Of a stretch of 64,000 nt of DNA, positions 8,704 through 17,543 are shown piece after piece. The stretch is from contig JADFDC010000010.1 in assembly GCA_018263115.1 (NCBI GenBank), positions 1 through 64,000 of the forward strand. The letters are read 5' to 3'. Source of the DNA: Thiobacillus sp. GTDB taxonomy: Bacteria > Pseudomonadota > Gammaproteobacteria > Burkholderiales > Thiobacillaceae. The stretch's first letter is position 1, and each line of letters starts with the position of its first letter. Both the position numbers and the translations under genes were made by a program. The notes under the pieces were generated by a model. That model did not search any database, was not told the DNA's origin, and was given only the letters and a program-made list of their open reading frames with translations.

Positions 8704-10124
8704 ACTTCCTGATCCGCTTTTTGACCGGTTATGCAGTCGTAACTGCTGTAGCCGTCCTTTTGGCAATGAAACTGTTCTCCGAGCAACTGGTTCCGGGCGT
8801 GCGCCAGTCGGTAGAAGACATGCTGGTGCAAACCGCCAACCTGCTGGCCGAATCCGCCGCCAGCGAGGCGGCAAACGGCAAGCCGGATCTTGGCCGGATT
8901 GAAAGAATGTTTCAGTCCTACCAGCAACGCCAGTTCGATGCGCGCATTTACGGCGTGCTGAAAAACGATCCGGACTTGCGCGTTTACGTCACGGATTCGC
9001 GCGGCATCGTCCTGTTTGACAGCCGCAACCAGGCAAGGGGCCAGGACTATTCGCGCTGGCTGGATGTCAGCAAGACACTCAAGGGCGAATATGGCGCGCG
9101 CACCACGCAGGAAGATGCCTATGATCCATCCAGCGTCGTCATGTATGTGGCCGCGCCCATCACCATCAATCAACGGATTGCCGGCGTGTTGAGCGTGGGC
9201 AAACCCGCGCGCTCGTTTCAGACATTCATAGATCTGTCCAGACGGCAGGCCTGGGAGGCCGCATTGGGATTGTTCGCGATGGCCATGCTAATCGCCCTGG
9301 TCTTCTCCTGGTGGATGACGCGCGACCTGCGGCGGCTGGTGGTTTACGCCAACGAAGCCGCCGAGGGCAAGCGCGCCACCATCCCCATCGAGGGGCGCAG
9401 TGAACTGCGCAGGCTGGCCCAGGCCATCGAACATCTGCGTACCGAACTGGACGGCAAGGCACATGTGGAGAAAGTCACCCAGTTGCTGGCGCATGAACTC
9501 AAAAGCCCGATCGCCGCCATACGTGGCGCGGCCGAACTGCTGGAGGACGTGCCTGATCGACAACAGCGAGCCCGCCTGGAACAGAACATCCGCGATGAAA
9601 CCGCCCGCCTGCATAACATCGTCGACGGCGTCCTGAACCTTGCGCGCGCGGAGACCATGAACAAGCCGCCTTCGCTGGAATCTCTATCTGCCGCAAAGGC
9701 GCTCGAAGAAATTTGTGACATGCGTCAATCGCGTCTTGAGCAGAAACATCTGGTATTGGATATTCAGTCAGCCGCCGGTCTTCAAATCAAGGCGGATCGG
9801 TTCCTGCTGCGCCAGGCCCTGCTGAATTTGCTCGATAACGCCATCGACTTCAGCCCTTCCGGCAGCACCATTCTTTTGAGCGCAAATCAGGCAAACAACC
9901 AGGTTGAAATCAGCGTCCGTGACCAAGGTGCCGGCATACCGGATTACGCCAGGGATCGCCTGTTCGAACGCTTTTATTCCACACCCAGGCCAGACAGCGG
10001 CCAGCGCGGCACGGGGCTTGGATTGAATCTTGTCGAGCAGGTCGCGCGACTGCATGGTGGAAGCATCACGTTGAAAAACCATTCTGATGGCGGCGCAGTA
10101 GCCGTCATATCCTTACCCGCATAA
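8700..10124 (+). CDS. creC: sensor histidine kinase CreC
   Basis: A 474-residue membrane kinase. An N-terminal helix (residues ~7-24), a periplasmic sensor domain (to ~180), a second helix (~185-205) and a HAMP-like linker precede the kinase core. The H box is LLAHELKSPIAAIRG, the N box LLDNAIDFSP, and the glycine boxes are DQGAGIPD and GTGLGLNLV. Its length equals that of E. coli CreC as I recall it. It would sense an envelope or metabolic signal and phosphorylate CreB. It overlaps creB by 4 bp and is followed at once by the repeats at 10125-10152. Confidence 0.9.
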   Translation: MNFLIRFLTGYAVVTAVAVLLAMKLFSEQLVPGVRQSVEDMLVQTANLLAESAASEAANGKPDLGRIERMFQSYQQRQFDARIYGVLKNDPDLRVYVTDSRGIVLFDSRNQARGQDYSRWLDVSKTLKGEYGARTTQEDAYDPSSVVMYVAAPITINQRIAGVLSVGKPARSFQTFIDLSRRQAWEAALGLFAMAMLIALVFSWWMTRDLRRLVVYANEAAEGKRATIPIEGRSELRRLAQAIEHLRTELDGKAHVEKVTQLLAHELKSPIAAIRGAAELLEDVPDRQQRARLEQNIRDETARLHNIVDGVLNLARAETMNKPPSLESLSAAKALEEICDMRQSRLEQKHLVLDIQSAAGLQIKADRFLLRQALLNLLDNAIDFSPSGSTILLSANQANNQVEISVRDQGAGIPDYARDRLFERFYSTPRPDSGQRGTGLGLNLVEQVARLHGGSITLKNHSDGGAVAVISLPA

Positions 10125-10152
10125 CTCCACACAAACTCCACACTCGCTCCAC
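10125..10152 (+). promoter_or_regulatory. candidate CreB operator (three 11-bp direct repeats)
   Basis: CTCCAC occurs at 10125, 10136 and 10147, an exact 11-bp period, directly after the creC stop and 57 bp before creD. The E. coli cre tag is TTCAC-N6-TTCAC, which has the same period; here it reads TCCAC-N6-TCCAC-N6-TCCAC. A possible -10, TAAGAT, lies at 10174-10179. Confidence 0.65.
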
Positions 10153-10208
10153 GGTTCCTGAATACCCGGTGCCTAAGATTGTCGGCATCCATCACAACGG
10201 GAGCCGAC

Positions 10209-11597
10209 ATGAACAAGGGACTGGTTATCAAACTGCTGGCGCTGGCCACAATGGCGCTTATTCTGATTATTGCGCTGGGGCAAATCGAGTGGAAGGTGCA
10301 GGAACGCCGCGCTACGCGCGACACCGTCGTGGCCGGCATCACACGGCAATATGCTGAATCACAGCAGGTGGCCGGCCCGCTGTTGTGGATTTCGTGCAGC
10401 GAATCGCGCAGCGTCACGCGCTTCGACAGCAATCACCAGCCCCGCGTGGAGGAAGAAGCCGTGGACTGCTCGCGCATTGTCCGTCCCGCGCACCTTACAG
10501 GCAATGGCAATCTTGCGGTTGCAGAACGTTATCGCGGCATCTACAAGGCGCGCTTGTATACCACCAGCTTGCGGTTGAATGCCCGGTTCAATCCGGTCGA
10601 TCTGGCAATCAAATCCAATCAGTCGCTGAAAGGCACCTACTGGGTTTTCGCCGTATCCGACCCGCGCGGCCTCAAGCAGATCACCGTCAAGGATGGTGGC
10701 GGCAAGATGCTGGAGGCCAAGCCCGGAACCGCAAAAAGTTCACTGTTCAAGGGGTTTCATGTACCCGTTGACATTGAAAGCCTGGCGCGCGAACAACGCC
10801 TGGTTGCTGATATCGAACTGACTGGAAGCGGACGTTTCGACTGGGTGCCCGTCGCGGAAAACAACGATTTCTCCTTGAATTCCGCGTGGCCGCACCCTTC
10901 ATTCAGCGGCGAATATTTGCCAGATACGCGCAAAATCAGCAGCTCGGGATTTGATGCGCGCTGGCGCATCAACGCCTTCGCCACCGGTGGCGACAACGTG
11001 CTGCAGAAAGCAGCGTCCAACCCGCCGCCGGAAGGACGCGAAGCCTACGAAACCGCTGTCCAGGCAAGTTCACCTGGCCACTTCACACACGGCTTCGGCG
11101 TTTCACTCATCGACCCTGTCGATGCCTACGTGCAAAGCGACCGTGCCATCCGCTATGGATTCCTCTTCGTGCTGCTGACCCTGGGCGGCTTTTACCTGTT
11201 CGAATTGCTCAAGCAGAAAACCCTGCACCCGCTGCAGTACCTGCTGGTCGGTTTCGCGGTCGTCGTGTTCTTCCTGCTGTTGCTGGCCTTGTCCGAGCAC
11301 ATCGGTTTTCTCCTGGCTTACGTGGCCGCTGCTTCGGCATGCACCACACTCATCACCGCCTATGGCCGCACGCTGCTGGGCAACTGGAAGGCCAGCGCCG
11401 TTCTCGGGCTGGGTTATGGCGGGTTGTTTGGCGGCCTGTATCAGTTGCTTGCCTCGGAAGACCATGCGCTGCTGATGGGCGCCTGGCTGGTGTTCGGCGT
11501 GCTGGCCGCCACCATGTATCTGACTCGAAAACTGGACTGGCAGGGCATAGGCAGGCTGCAACACGCTTCGCCCCGTAGCGGCTTCCAGCCCGAATAA
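10209..11597 (+). CDS. creD: inner-membrane protein CreD
   Basis: A 462-residue protein with one N-terminal membrane helix (GLVIKLLALATMALILIIAL), a large periplasmic domain of ~290 residues, and five or more C-terminal helices beginning AIRYGFLFVLLTLGG and HPLQYLLVGFAVVVFF. The HPLQY.LVG signature and layout are those of CreD, a CreBC-regulated envelope protein linked in enterobacteria to colicin tolerance and beta-lactam response. The ATG at 10209 follows GGGAGC; an upstream in-frame start is less likely. The next gene starts 11 bp downstream. Confidence 0.9.
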   Translation: MNKGLVIKLLALATMALILIIALGQIEWKVQERRATRDTVVAGITRQYAESQQVAGPLLWISCSESRSVTRFDSNHQPRVEEEAVDCSRIVRPAHLTGNGNLAVAERYRGIYKARLYTTSLRLNARFNPVDLAIKSNQSLKGTYWVFAVSDPRGLKQITVKDGGGKMLEAKPGTAKSSLFKGFHVPVDIESLAREQRLVADIELTGSGRFDWVPVAENNDFSLNSAWPHPSFSGEYLPDTRKISSSGFDARWRINAFATGGDNVLQKAASNPPPEGREAYETAVQASSPGHFTHGFGVSLIDPVDAYVQSDRAIRYGFLFVLLTLGGFYLFELLKQKTLHPLQYLLVGFAVVVFFLLLLALSEHIGFLLAYVAAASACTTLITAYGRTLLGNWKASAVLGLGYGGLFGGLYQLLASEDHALLMGAWLVFGVLAATMYLTRKLDWQGIGRLQHASPRSGFQPE

Positions 11598-11607
11598 GGA
11601 GACCGCC

Positions 11608-12630
11608 ATGTTTCTTGCCCACCTGCCCGCAGGATATTTGATCGGCCGCATTTTGCTGCGGGAAAAACGCGGCGGTGGGATACTGACCGCCGCGATGACC
11701 GGCGCCGTGTTCCCCGACCTCGATCTGCTCTATCTCTATCTTCTGGATGCAACTCCGCAACATCATCACACCTACTGGACGCACTTGCCCGTCGCATGGT
11801 TGGGCATTGGCTTGATCGCCGCGATTGCCTCGCGCCACCGCAACCGGAGTTTTCGACTGGCACTGCTGGCTTTCATGCTGGGCTGGTTCAGCCATTTGCT
11901 GCTGGATAGCTTCGTCGGCCACATCTGGTGGCTGTATCCGCTGTCCGGAAAATCTTTCTCCCTGACCGAAGTCGAAAGCCGTTTCCAGCCCTGGTGGATG
12001 AATTTCATCCTGCATTGGACCATGCTGCTAGAGGTGCTCATCATCTCCATTGCAGCCTGGGTGGAAATCAGGCATCCGCTCATTTTCACCCGCCTGCGGC
12101 TGGCCAAACCGGTTGCGGTTACGGCCATCGCGCTTGGCGGTCTGATGCTGATGGAAGCCTATCGCCCCGCACCAGTCCTTGCCCAGCCCGTACTGGGCGC
12201 CAGCGCAAAAGACTGGAATCAAAAATCCTTCTGGCACCCCCACTGGGGAGATTCCGGCGTACACAAGGGCATCGACATCTTCGCCGAACGCGGCACGCCA
12301 GTCATGGCATCGGAACATGGTCTGGTTATGTTCCGAGGAAATTTTAAGCAGGGCGGCAAGGTTGTTCTCGTGCTATCGCCGCGCGGCTGGCTGCATTACT
12401 ACGCCCACCTCCAGTCCGCCATGCCCGGCCCTGGCTCGTGGGTGGTGCAGGGCGAACCCATTGGATTTATCGGCGACACTGGAAATGCCAAAAGCAAATC
12501 CCCGCATCTGCATTACGCCATCTTCAGCCCTATTCCAAGATTCCAGTCATTCCGCCCCGTGACGCAGGGATGGAAGCGGGTGTTTTATCGTGATCCGGGC
12601 CAACTTATTCGATCAGGAGCTTCCTCTTGA
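11608..12630 (+). CDS. membrane metal-dependent hydrolase (YdjM/DUF457-like) fused to M23 peptidase
   Basis: A protein of 340 residues made of two parts. Residues 1-~190 resemble the YdjM/DUF457 membrane hydrolase family, with FLAHLPAGYLIGR, GAVFPDLDLLYLY, HHHTYWTHLP and FSHLLLDSF; the histidines and aspartates sit between four or five hydrophobic helices. Residues ~215-340 are a LytM/M23 domain with all zinc ligands: VHKGIDIF (H, D) and SPHLHYAIF (HxH), plus the catalytic HYYAHL. A periplasmic peptidoglycan hydrolase tethered to a membrane hydrolase is therefore predicted. AAGGAGA precedes the ATG; being 11 bp after creD, it is likely in the cre operon. Confidence 0.8.
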   Translation: MFLAHLPAGYLIGRILLREKRGGGILTAAMTGAVFPDLDLLYLYLLDATPQHHHTYWTHLPVAWLGIGLIAAIASRHRNRSFRLALLAFMLGWFSHLLLDSFVGHIWWLYPLSGKSFSLTEVESRFQPWWMNFILHWTMLLEVLIISIAAWVEIRHPLIFTRLRLAKPVAVTAIALGGLMLMEAYRPAPVLAQPVLGASAKDWNQKSFWHPHWGDSGVHKGIDIFAERGTPVMASEHGLVMFRGNFKQGGKVVLVLSPRGWLHYYAHLQSAMPGPGSWVVQGEPIGFIGDTGNAKSKSPHLHYAIFSPIPRFQSFRPVTQGWKRVFYRDPGQLIRSGASS

Positions 12631-12957
12631 CCGTTTCACCCGCTCGCTAGGGAATGAGCTTCTGCCCGCCCATATCCAGGCTGTCTGGCACGGTCCAGCC
12701 TTGACCTGAAGCACAAGGCTTTCAGGTATGACGGCAGATAATAAGCCTGCCACTGTTTTGTCAGCAGCAGTCTTGTGTTCATCAATTTAAAAGCATTAAC
12801 CCCGGCTAACTAAACAAGCACACAGAATTGATGCTCCCCAAAACCTGCAAGGTTGGCAACACATCCCCAATATAAACAATTGGTTAGGCAATTTACATTT
12901 CACTCAAGATCGCAGGCGTGACACCCGTTAAGCAAGTAGCAATAAAAGGAGTCCGCC
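12631..12957. other. 327-bp gene-free stretch holding repeat copy 2
   Basis: No credible reading frame is present. It contains the second 64-bp repeat copy and then AT-rich sequence leading to AAAAGGAGTCCGCC before the next ATG, presumably including that gene's promoter. I could not pick a convincing promoter. Confidence 0.6.
12699..12762 (+). repeat. 64-bp dispersed repeat, copy 2
   Basis: Matches 7927-7990 at 58 of 64 bases without gaps. The first hairpin (ACCTGAA/TTCAGGT) is intact; the second is decayed (GGCAG...CCTGCC with a longer loop), so this copy is a poorer terminator. It lies 68 bp after the M23 fusion gene. Confidence 0.85.
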
Positions 12958-14118
12958 ATGTTCAAGCTTTTACTTCCGCTGTATTTTGCTGCTGTTTCCT
13001 TTCCCGCCAGTGCTCAGCTGACGCTGGCAATTGTTCGAGGAGACAATGAGTATCTTGGAGACCTGGAGACGCACAAGAAGTATGACCGACTCTCACAGAT
13101 CATCCAGGACGCAGCTGGCGAGCCAGTAAAAGTGAAATTCTATCGCGATGCTTTTTTTGCGATCAAGCGTGGAAAGACTGGCGAATTCGACATGGTGCTC
13201 GGACCTAGCCAGGTGGCCGCCAACCTGATCAAGTTCAAGTATTCCCCGTTGCTTAAATCCGTTGATTTGGTCACCGCCGTGTATGTGACCCCACCGGGTT
13301 CCGGAACGGGATCCTTGCAGGACGCGCGCGGCATGAAAGTCGGCATGCCGCATTATGAATCCCTGACCGGCGGCCTTGCGCGTGCCCAGTTGAATGAAAT
13401 GGGTATCAGCGGGAAAAAATACTTTGCCGAGCTGCATTACCAGCCCGTATCAGAGGCCACGCTATATGGCCTTAACATAGGCCGCTACGATGTCGCCGTG
13501 GCGGATGCCGACATGGCTCAAGCCTGGGTAAAAAAGAACGGTGGGAAAATCATTGCTAAAACTTCCACCTCGCCCTCCAAGGCTTTCTCCGTTAAAGAAA
13601 CGCTGAACCCTTCCCAGGCCGACAAGATTAAAAACGCCATGCTCAATCACGACAGCATTCGTTTTGCCAGTGCCGAGAAGTCCGAATTCAAGAAAATCGG
13701 TTCCATGCTGAACACCACGCCAACCGTGCTGCCCGGTGCGCGCGTGGTTCAAGCAGCACAGGCAAAAATTCTCATAGGGCAGGGAATTCCCGTGTACGAC
13801 GTAAGAATGAAGGAGGAATTCCAGGATGGGCATATTCCTGGCGCCATCCACGTTCCCTACAACGAATCCAGCGCGAAGGAGCCTGAATTCGATGGAAGCA
13901 GCGACAGCTTCGAGCTGGACAAGCTCCCGCAAGACAAGAAAACCGCCCTCATCATGTATTGCGATGGCACAACCTGCTGGAAAAGCTACAAGTCTGCAAT
14001 CATGGCAGCCAAGAACGGCTGGAAGAACATCATCTGGTTCCGTGGCGGCTTCCCTGAATGGAAAGCCGCGGGTTATTCAGTGGAGTCAGGCAAGCCTAAT
14101 AAGACAGCTTCCAAGTGA
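12958..14118 (+). CDS. PhnD-like periplasmic binding protein fused to a rhodanese domain
   Basis: A 386-residue exported protein. The signal peptide ends near ASAQ (residue ~20). Residues ~20-255 resemble the PhnD/phosphonate-type substrate-binding fold ([45 protein letters not shown]). Residues ~265-375 are a rhodanese domain ([20 protein letters not shown]) with the active-site loop [10 protein letters not shown], whose first cysteine is the expected catalytic one. The substrate is unknown; a role in periplasmic sulfur or redox chemistry is inference. The ribosome site AAAAGGAGT is strong. The 3' end overlaps pyrC, which runs the other way, by 23 bp. Confidence 0.8.
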   Translation: MFKLLLPLYFAAVSFPASAQLTLAIVRGDNEYLGDLETHKKYDRLSQIIQDAAGEPVKVKFYRDAFFAIKRGKTGEFDMVLGPSQVAANLIKFKYSPLLKSVDLVTAVYVTPPGSGTGSLQDARGMKVGMPHYESLTGGLARAQLNEMGISGKKYFAELHYQPVSEATLYGLNIGRYDVAVADADMAQAWVKKNGGKIIAKTSTSPSKAFSVKETLNPSQADKIKNAMLNHDSIRFASAEKSEFKKIGSMLNTTPTVLPGARVVQAAQAKILIGQGIPVYDVRMKEEFQDGHIPGAIHVPYNESSAKEPEFDGSSDSFELDKLPQDKKTALIMYCDGTTCWKSYKSAIMAAKNGWKNIIWFRGGFPEWKAAGYSVESGKPNKTASK

Positions 14119-15130
14119 TGCGCTCACCTGCCCTGAGCGGTACGAGCTTGTCTGCGCCCATTGAGAAGATTTCCGGCACGTCCCAGCTTTCTCTTTTAAG
14201 TGTGACTTTCTGAGAGTTGCGCGGTAGGCCATAGAAATCCGGGCCAAAAAAACTGGCGAAGGCTTCAAGCTTGTTGAGCGCGCCAGCGTTTTCAAATACT
14301 TCCACATACAACTCGATAGCGGCATGCGCCGAATAGATGCCCGCGCAGCCGCAGGCGGTTTCCTTCGCATTCTGGGCATGCGGCGCGGAATCGGTGCCAA
14401 GGAAATATTTCGGATTGCCCGAAATGGCAGCGGCAATCAAGGCTTCACGGTGCGCTTCGCGCTTCAACACCGGCAAGCAGTAATAGTGCGGGCGAATGCC
14501 GCCCTTGAACATAGCATTTCGATTGAAAAGCAGATGATGCGCCGTAATCGTGGCGCCGACATTCGCGGGTGCAGACTTGACAAATTCAGCAGCCTGCCGT
14601 GTCGTAATGTGTTCCAGCACGATTCTGAGTTTGGGAAAATCCCTGATCAGACGCGTGAGCGTGCGGTCAATGAATACCGCCTCGCGGTCGAACACATCAA
14701 CCTCGGCATCTGTCACCTCACCATGCAGTAATAATGGCATGCCGTGCTCTTCCATGGCTGCGATGGCAGGATAGGCCTTGTGCATGTCCGTCACACCGGA
14801 GTCGGAATTGGTGGTGGCGCCGGCGGGATAGTATTTGACGGCATGGATGAAACCACTTTGCCGGGCTTTGGCGATTTCTTCCGCTGGTGTGTTGTCGGTT
14901 AGATAAAGCGTCATCAACGGCTCGAAGGAAGCACCGGAGGGCACAGCCGAAATGATGCGATCGCGATAGCCGCGCGCGGCTTCCACCGTAGTCACCGGCG
15001 GCTTAAGGTTGGGCATGACAATGGCGCGCGCAAAGCGTTTTGCGGTATCGGGCAGCACGTTTTTCATGGCATCACCATCTCGCAAATGCAGGTGCCAGTC
15101 ATCTGGGCGAGTAATCGTCAGTTCATTCAT
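14096..15130 (-). CDS. pyrC: dihydroorotase
   Basis: A class II dihydroorotase of 344 residues, which closes N-carbamoyl-aspartate to dihydroorotate in pyrimidine synthesis. The zinc-binding HxH is in [10 protein letters not shown] near the N-terminus, the carboxylated lysine region is [14 protein letters not shown], and further ligands lie in [15 protein letters not shown] and GTDSAPHA. Length matches the E. coli enzyme. It overlaps the upstream rsmI by 8 bp and the oppositely oriented rhodanese gene by 23 bp at its end. Confidence 0.97.
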   Translation of the reverse strand: MNELTITRPDDWHLHLRDGDAMKNVLPDTAKRFARAIVMPNLKPPVTTVEAARGYRDRIISAVPSGASFEPLMTLYLTDNTPAEEIAKARQSGFIHAVKYYPAGATTNSDSGVTDMHKAYPAIAAMEEHGMPLLLHGEVTDAEVDVFDREAVFIDRTLTRLIRDFPKLRIVLEHITTRQAAEFVKSAPANVGATITAHHLLFNRNAMFKGGIRPHYYCLPVLKREAHREALIAAAISGNPKYFLGTDSAPHAQNAKETACGCAGIYSAHAAIELYVEVFENAGALNKLEAFASFFGPDFYGLPRNSQKVTLKRESWDVPEIFSMGADKLVPLRAGERITWKLSY

Positions 15131-15968
15131 GTTCTTGCATCAACAAGGCATAGAGTTCGGATTTCCTGAGGCCAGTGATTTTTGCGGCAAGTTTGGCCGC
15201 CTGGCTTGCCGGCAGTTCTTCGGCCAGCAGCCGGGCAATACGCCCAGCCTCGGCCATCACTGGAGTTTCATTTTCCTCGCCTTCCACAACCAGCACAAAT
15301 TCGCCTTTCTCGTGAAAATCGCTGGCATCCAGCCAGACGGCTGTTTCTGCAAGTTTCATCACTGCCAGCTCTTCAAATTGCTTGGTCAGCTCGCGCGCGA
15401 TGAAAATCCTGCGATTTCTGCCAAGCACCCGCGCCATGTCAGCCAGGGTTTCTCGAACGCGATGCGGCGCTTCATAAAAAACCAGTGAACAGGGCAGCGG
15501 TTTCAGGGAAGCAAGCGCTTCCTGCCGGGCTTTTGCCTTGGGCGGCAAAAAGCCCGCAAACAGCCAGGGACCACCAGACAATCCCGAAACCGACAACGCG
15601 GTAACTGCCGCGCTGGCGCCAGGCAGAGGAATCACGAGAAATCCGGCACCACGAACAGCCTCAACCAGTCTGCTTCCCGGATCTGATATGGCAGGAGTGC
15701 CCGCATCAGTCACATACGCCACGGACTCGCCATTGCGGATGATTTCGATCAGCTTTTCCGCGCCCTGCTGTTCGTTGTGCGCCCGAACCGAGAGCAGCGG
15801 TTTGCTGATGCCAAGCATCGACAGTAATTGCCCGCTGACGCGGGTATCTTCCGCGGCCACCCGATCCACCCGCTTCAATACATCCAGCGCGCGCACGGTA
15901 ATGTCGCCCAGATTTCCGATGGGCGTGGCGACTACGTACAATCCCGGGGGTAATGGACCTTCATTCAT
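15123..15968 (-). CDS. rsmI: 16S rRNA (cytidine(1402)-2'-O)-methyltransferase
   Basis: A 281-residue SAM-dependent enzyme (former yraL) that 2'-O-methylates C1402 of 16S rRNA. The N-terminus [19 protein letters not shown] and the loop [17 protein letters not shown] are diagnostic. The ATG at 15968 is chosen because the family starts within about ten residues of the VATPIGN motif. It is divergent from the yraN-like gene with only 16 bp between start codons, as in many proteobacteria. Together with rsmH it completes m4Cm1402. Confidence 0.97.
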   Translation of the reverse strand: MNEGPLPPGLYVVATPIGNLGDITVRALDVLKRVDRVAAEDTRVSGQLLSMLGISKPLLSVRAHNEQQGAEKLIEIIRNGESVAYVTDAGTPAISDPGSRLVEAVRGAGFLVIPLPGASAAVTALSVSGLSGGPWLFAGFLPPKAKARQEALASLKPLPCSLVFYEAPHRVRETLADMARVLGRNRRIFIARELTKQFEELAVMKLAETAVWLDASDFHEKGEFVLVVEGEENETPVMAEAGRIARLLAEELPASQAAKLAAKITGLRKSELYALLMQEHE

Positions 15969-15984
15969 TTTTCTATTGTCGCAA

Positions 15985-16335
15985 ATGCTGAAGCAACTAT
16001 TGGGGAAATTCGCCGAAAATCGCGCGGAGAATTTACTGAAATCCGCCGGCCTCATCATCGAAGCGCGCAACTGGTGTTGCCGTCAAGGTGAAATTGACCT
16101 GATTGCACGCGAGGGCAGCGTTCTGGTGTTTGTGGAAGTGCGCAGCCGAAAGCATGCTGAATTCGGTACCGCCGCCGACAGCATCACCCTTGCCAAGCAG
16201 CGCCGCATCATCAAGGCGGCCAGGCATTACCTGGCCTCGCTGCCAACGGTCCCCGCATGCCGCTTCGATGTAATCACTCTGGATAAAGGACAAGATCCCG
16301 AATGGATCAAATCGGCTTTCGATGATTTCGGATAA
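15985..16335 (+). CDS. UPF0102 (YraN) family endonuclease-like protein
   Basis: A 116-residue YraN-type protein with a restriction-endonuclease-like core: RQGEIDLIAREGSVLVFVEV supplies the D...ExK-like acidic residues, and TLAKQRRIIKAARHYL follows. The ATG at 15985 is the first plausible start; the frame extends upstream only by overlapping rsmI. Function is not established in the family. It sits between rsmI and diaA as in enterobacteria, but without lpoA (yraM). Confidence 0.88.
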   Translation: MLKQLLGKFAENRAENLLKSAGLIIEARNWCCRQGEIDLIAREGSVLVFVEVRSRKHAEFGTAADSITLAKQRRIIKAARHYLASLPTVPACRFDVITLDKGQDPEWIKSAFDDFG

Positions 16336-16352
16336 TCGGAGATAATGCCTGC

Positions 16353-16940
16353 ATGATTGACCGCATCATCGAACAATTCAATGAGTCAGCGCGTTTAAAG
16401 CTGGATATGTCTGACCTGCTTCCGCCTGCAATCGCACGGGCGGCGGATCAAATCCTGCAATGCATTCTGCGAGACGGCAAGATTCTGACCTGTGGTAATG
16501 GCGGTTCGGCCGCGGATGCGCAGCACTTTGCCTCGCTGATGGTCAATCGCTACGAGCTCGACCGCCCGGGACTTGCAGCCATTGCCCTGAGCACCGACTC
16601 ATCGGTACTGACATCAATTGCCAATGACGATGCTTTCGATCAGATATTTGCCCGCCAGGTCTCGGCGCTGGGCCATCAGGGTGACATTCTGCTGGCTATT
16701 TCCACCAGCGGCCATTCACCCAACATATTGGCCGCTGCCGAAGCCGCGCGCCGGCGAGACATGACAGTCATTGCCCTGACAGGACGCGATGGAGGCGGAC
16801 TTGCGGAACAATTGAGCGATCATGATGTTCTTATCTGCGTGCCGGCGGATTCCACCGCCCGCATTCACGAAATCCATTTATTGACCCTGCACTGTCTGTG
16901 CGATGCCGTGGACAGTGCCTTGCTTGGAGTTGAAACATGA
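16353..16940 (+). CDS. diaA: SIS-domain protein DiaA / phosphoheptose isomerase-like
   Basis: A 195-residue sugar isomerase (SIS) protein: CGNGGSAADAQHFASLMVNR, AISTSGHSPNIL and VIALTGRDGG. The GmhA and DiaA families are close; DiaA is favoured by the position between yraN and the BON lipoprotein gene, where E. coli diaA promotes DnaA assembly at oriC. An isomerase role in heptose synthesis cannot be excluded. The 3' end overlaps the next gene as ATGA. Confidence 0.85.
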   Translation: MIDRIIEQFNESARLKLDMSDLLPPAIARAADQILQCILRDGKILTCGNGGSAADAQHFASLMVNRYELDRPGLAAIALSTDSSVLTSIANDDAFDQIFARQVSALGHQGDILLAISTSGHSPNILAAAEAARRRDMTVIALTGRDGGGLAEQLSDHDVLICVPADSTARIHEIHLLTLHCLCDAVDSALLGVET

Positions 16941-17509
16941 AAAAATTTATCTGGGTCGCATTGCTTGCCGCCAGCCTGCCCGTTGTCCATGGATGTGCCG
17001 CCGTTGTTGTCGGCGGCGCCGCAACCGGCGTTATGGTGGCGGATGACCGCCGCAAGACCGGCGTGTATCTGAAAGATGAAGAAATCGAGTTGCGCGCAAT
17101 GGACCGACTGCGCGGCCAGTTTCCGGAAAAAACCGTCAGCGTATCCGTGACCAGTTACAACCATCAGGTCCTGCTGACCGGTCAGGTGCCCGACCTGGAA
17201 ACCAAGACCCGGGTTCAGGAAGCCATCCGTGTCATTCCCAACGTTGCCAAGGTGTATGACGAAACCACGGTTTCAGGCGTGACCTCGCTGACTTCGGAAA
17301 CCAATGACACAGCGATCACGACAAAAGTCAAAGCCCGCATGGTTCAAAGCGACAAGGTTTCCTCCAACCACGTAAAAGTAGTAACGGAAGCAAGCGTGGT
17401 TTATTTGATGGGGCTGGTAACCAAGGAAGAAGGAGAGGATGCCGCGCAAATCGCGGCGTCCACCAAAGGCGTCACACGGGTGGTGAAAGTATTTGAATAC
17501 CTGAATTGA
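16937..17509 (+). CDS. dolP: BON-domain outer-membrane lipoprotein (DolP/YraP)
   Basis: A 190-residue lipoprotein. The signal peptide ends at the lipobox VVHGC (Cys ~20), followed by two BON domains at about residues 45-115 ([20 protein letters not shown]) and 120-190 ([20 protein letters not shown]). Length and layout match E. coli DolP, an envelope-integrity protein that localises to the division site. It is translationally coupled to diaA (ATGA) and lies 34 bp before ubiD. Confidence 0.92.
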   Translation: MKKFIWVALLAASLPVVHGCAAVVVGGAATGVMVADDRRKTGVYLKDEEIELRAMDRLRGQFPEKTVSVSVTSYNHQVLLTGQVPDLETKTRVQEAIRVIPNVAKVYDETTVSGVTSLTSETNDTAITTKVKARMVQSDKVSSNHVKVVTEASVVYLMGLVTKEEGEDAAQIAASTKGVTRVVKVFEYLN

Positions 17510-17543
17510 TCGCAACCTGCTCGAACAAACCCCACGCCCAGCC

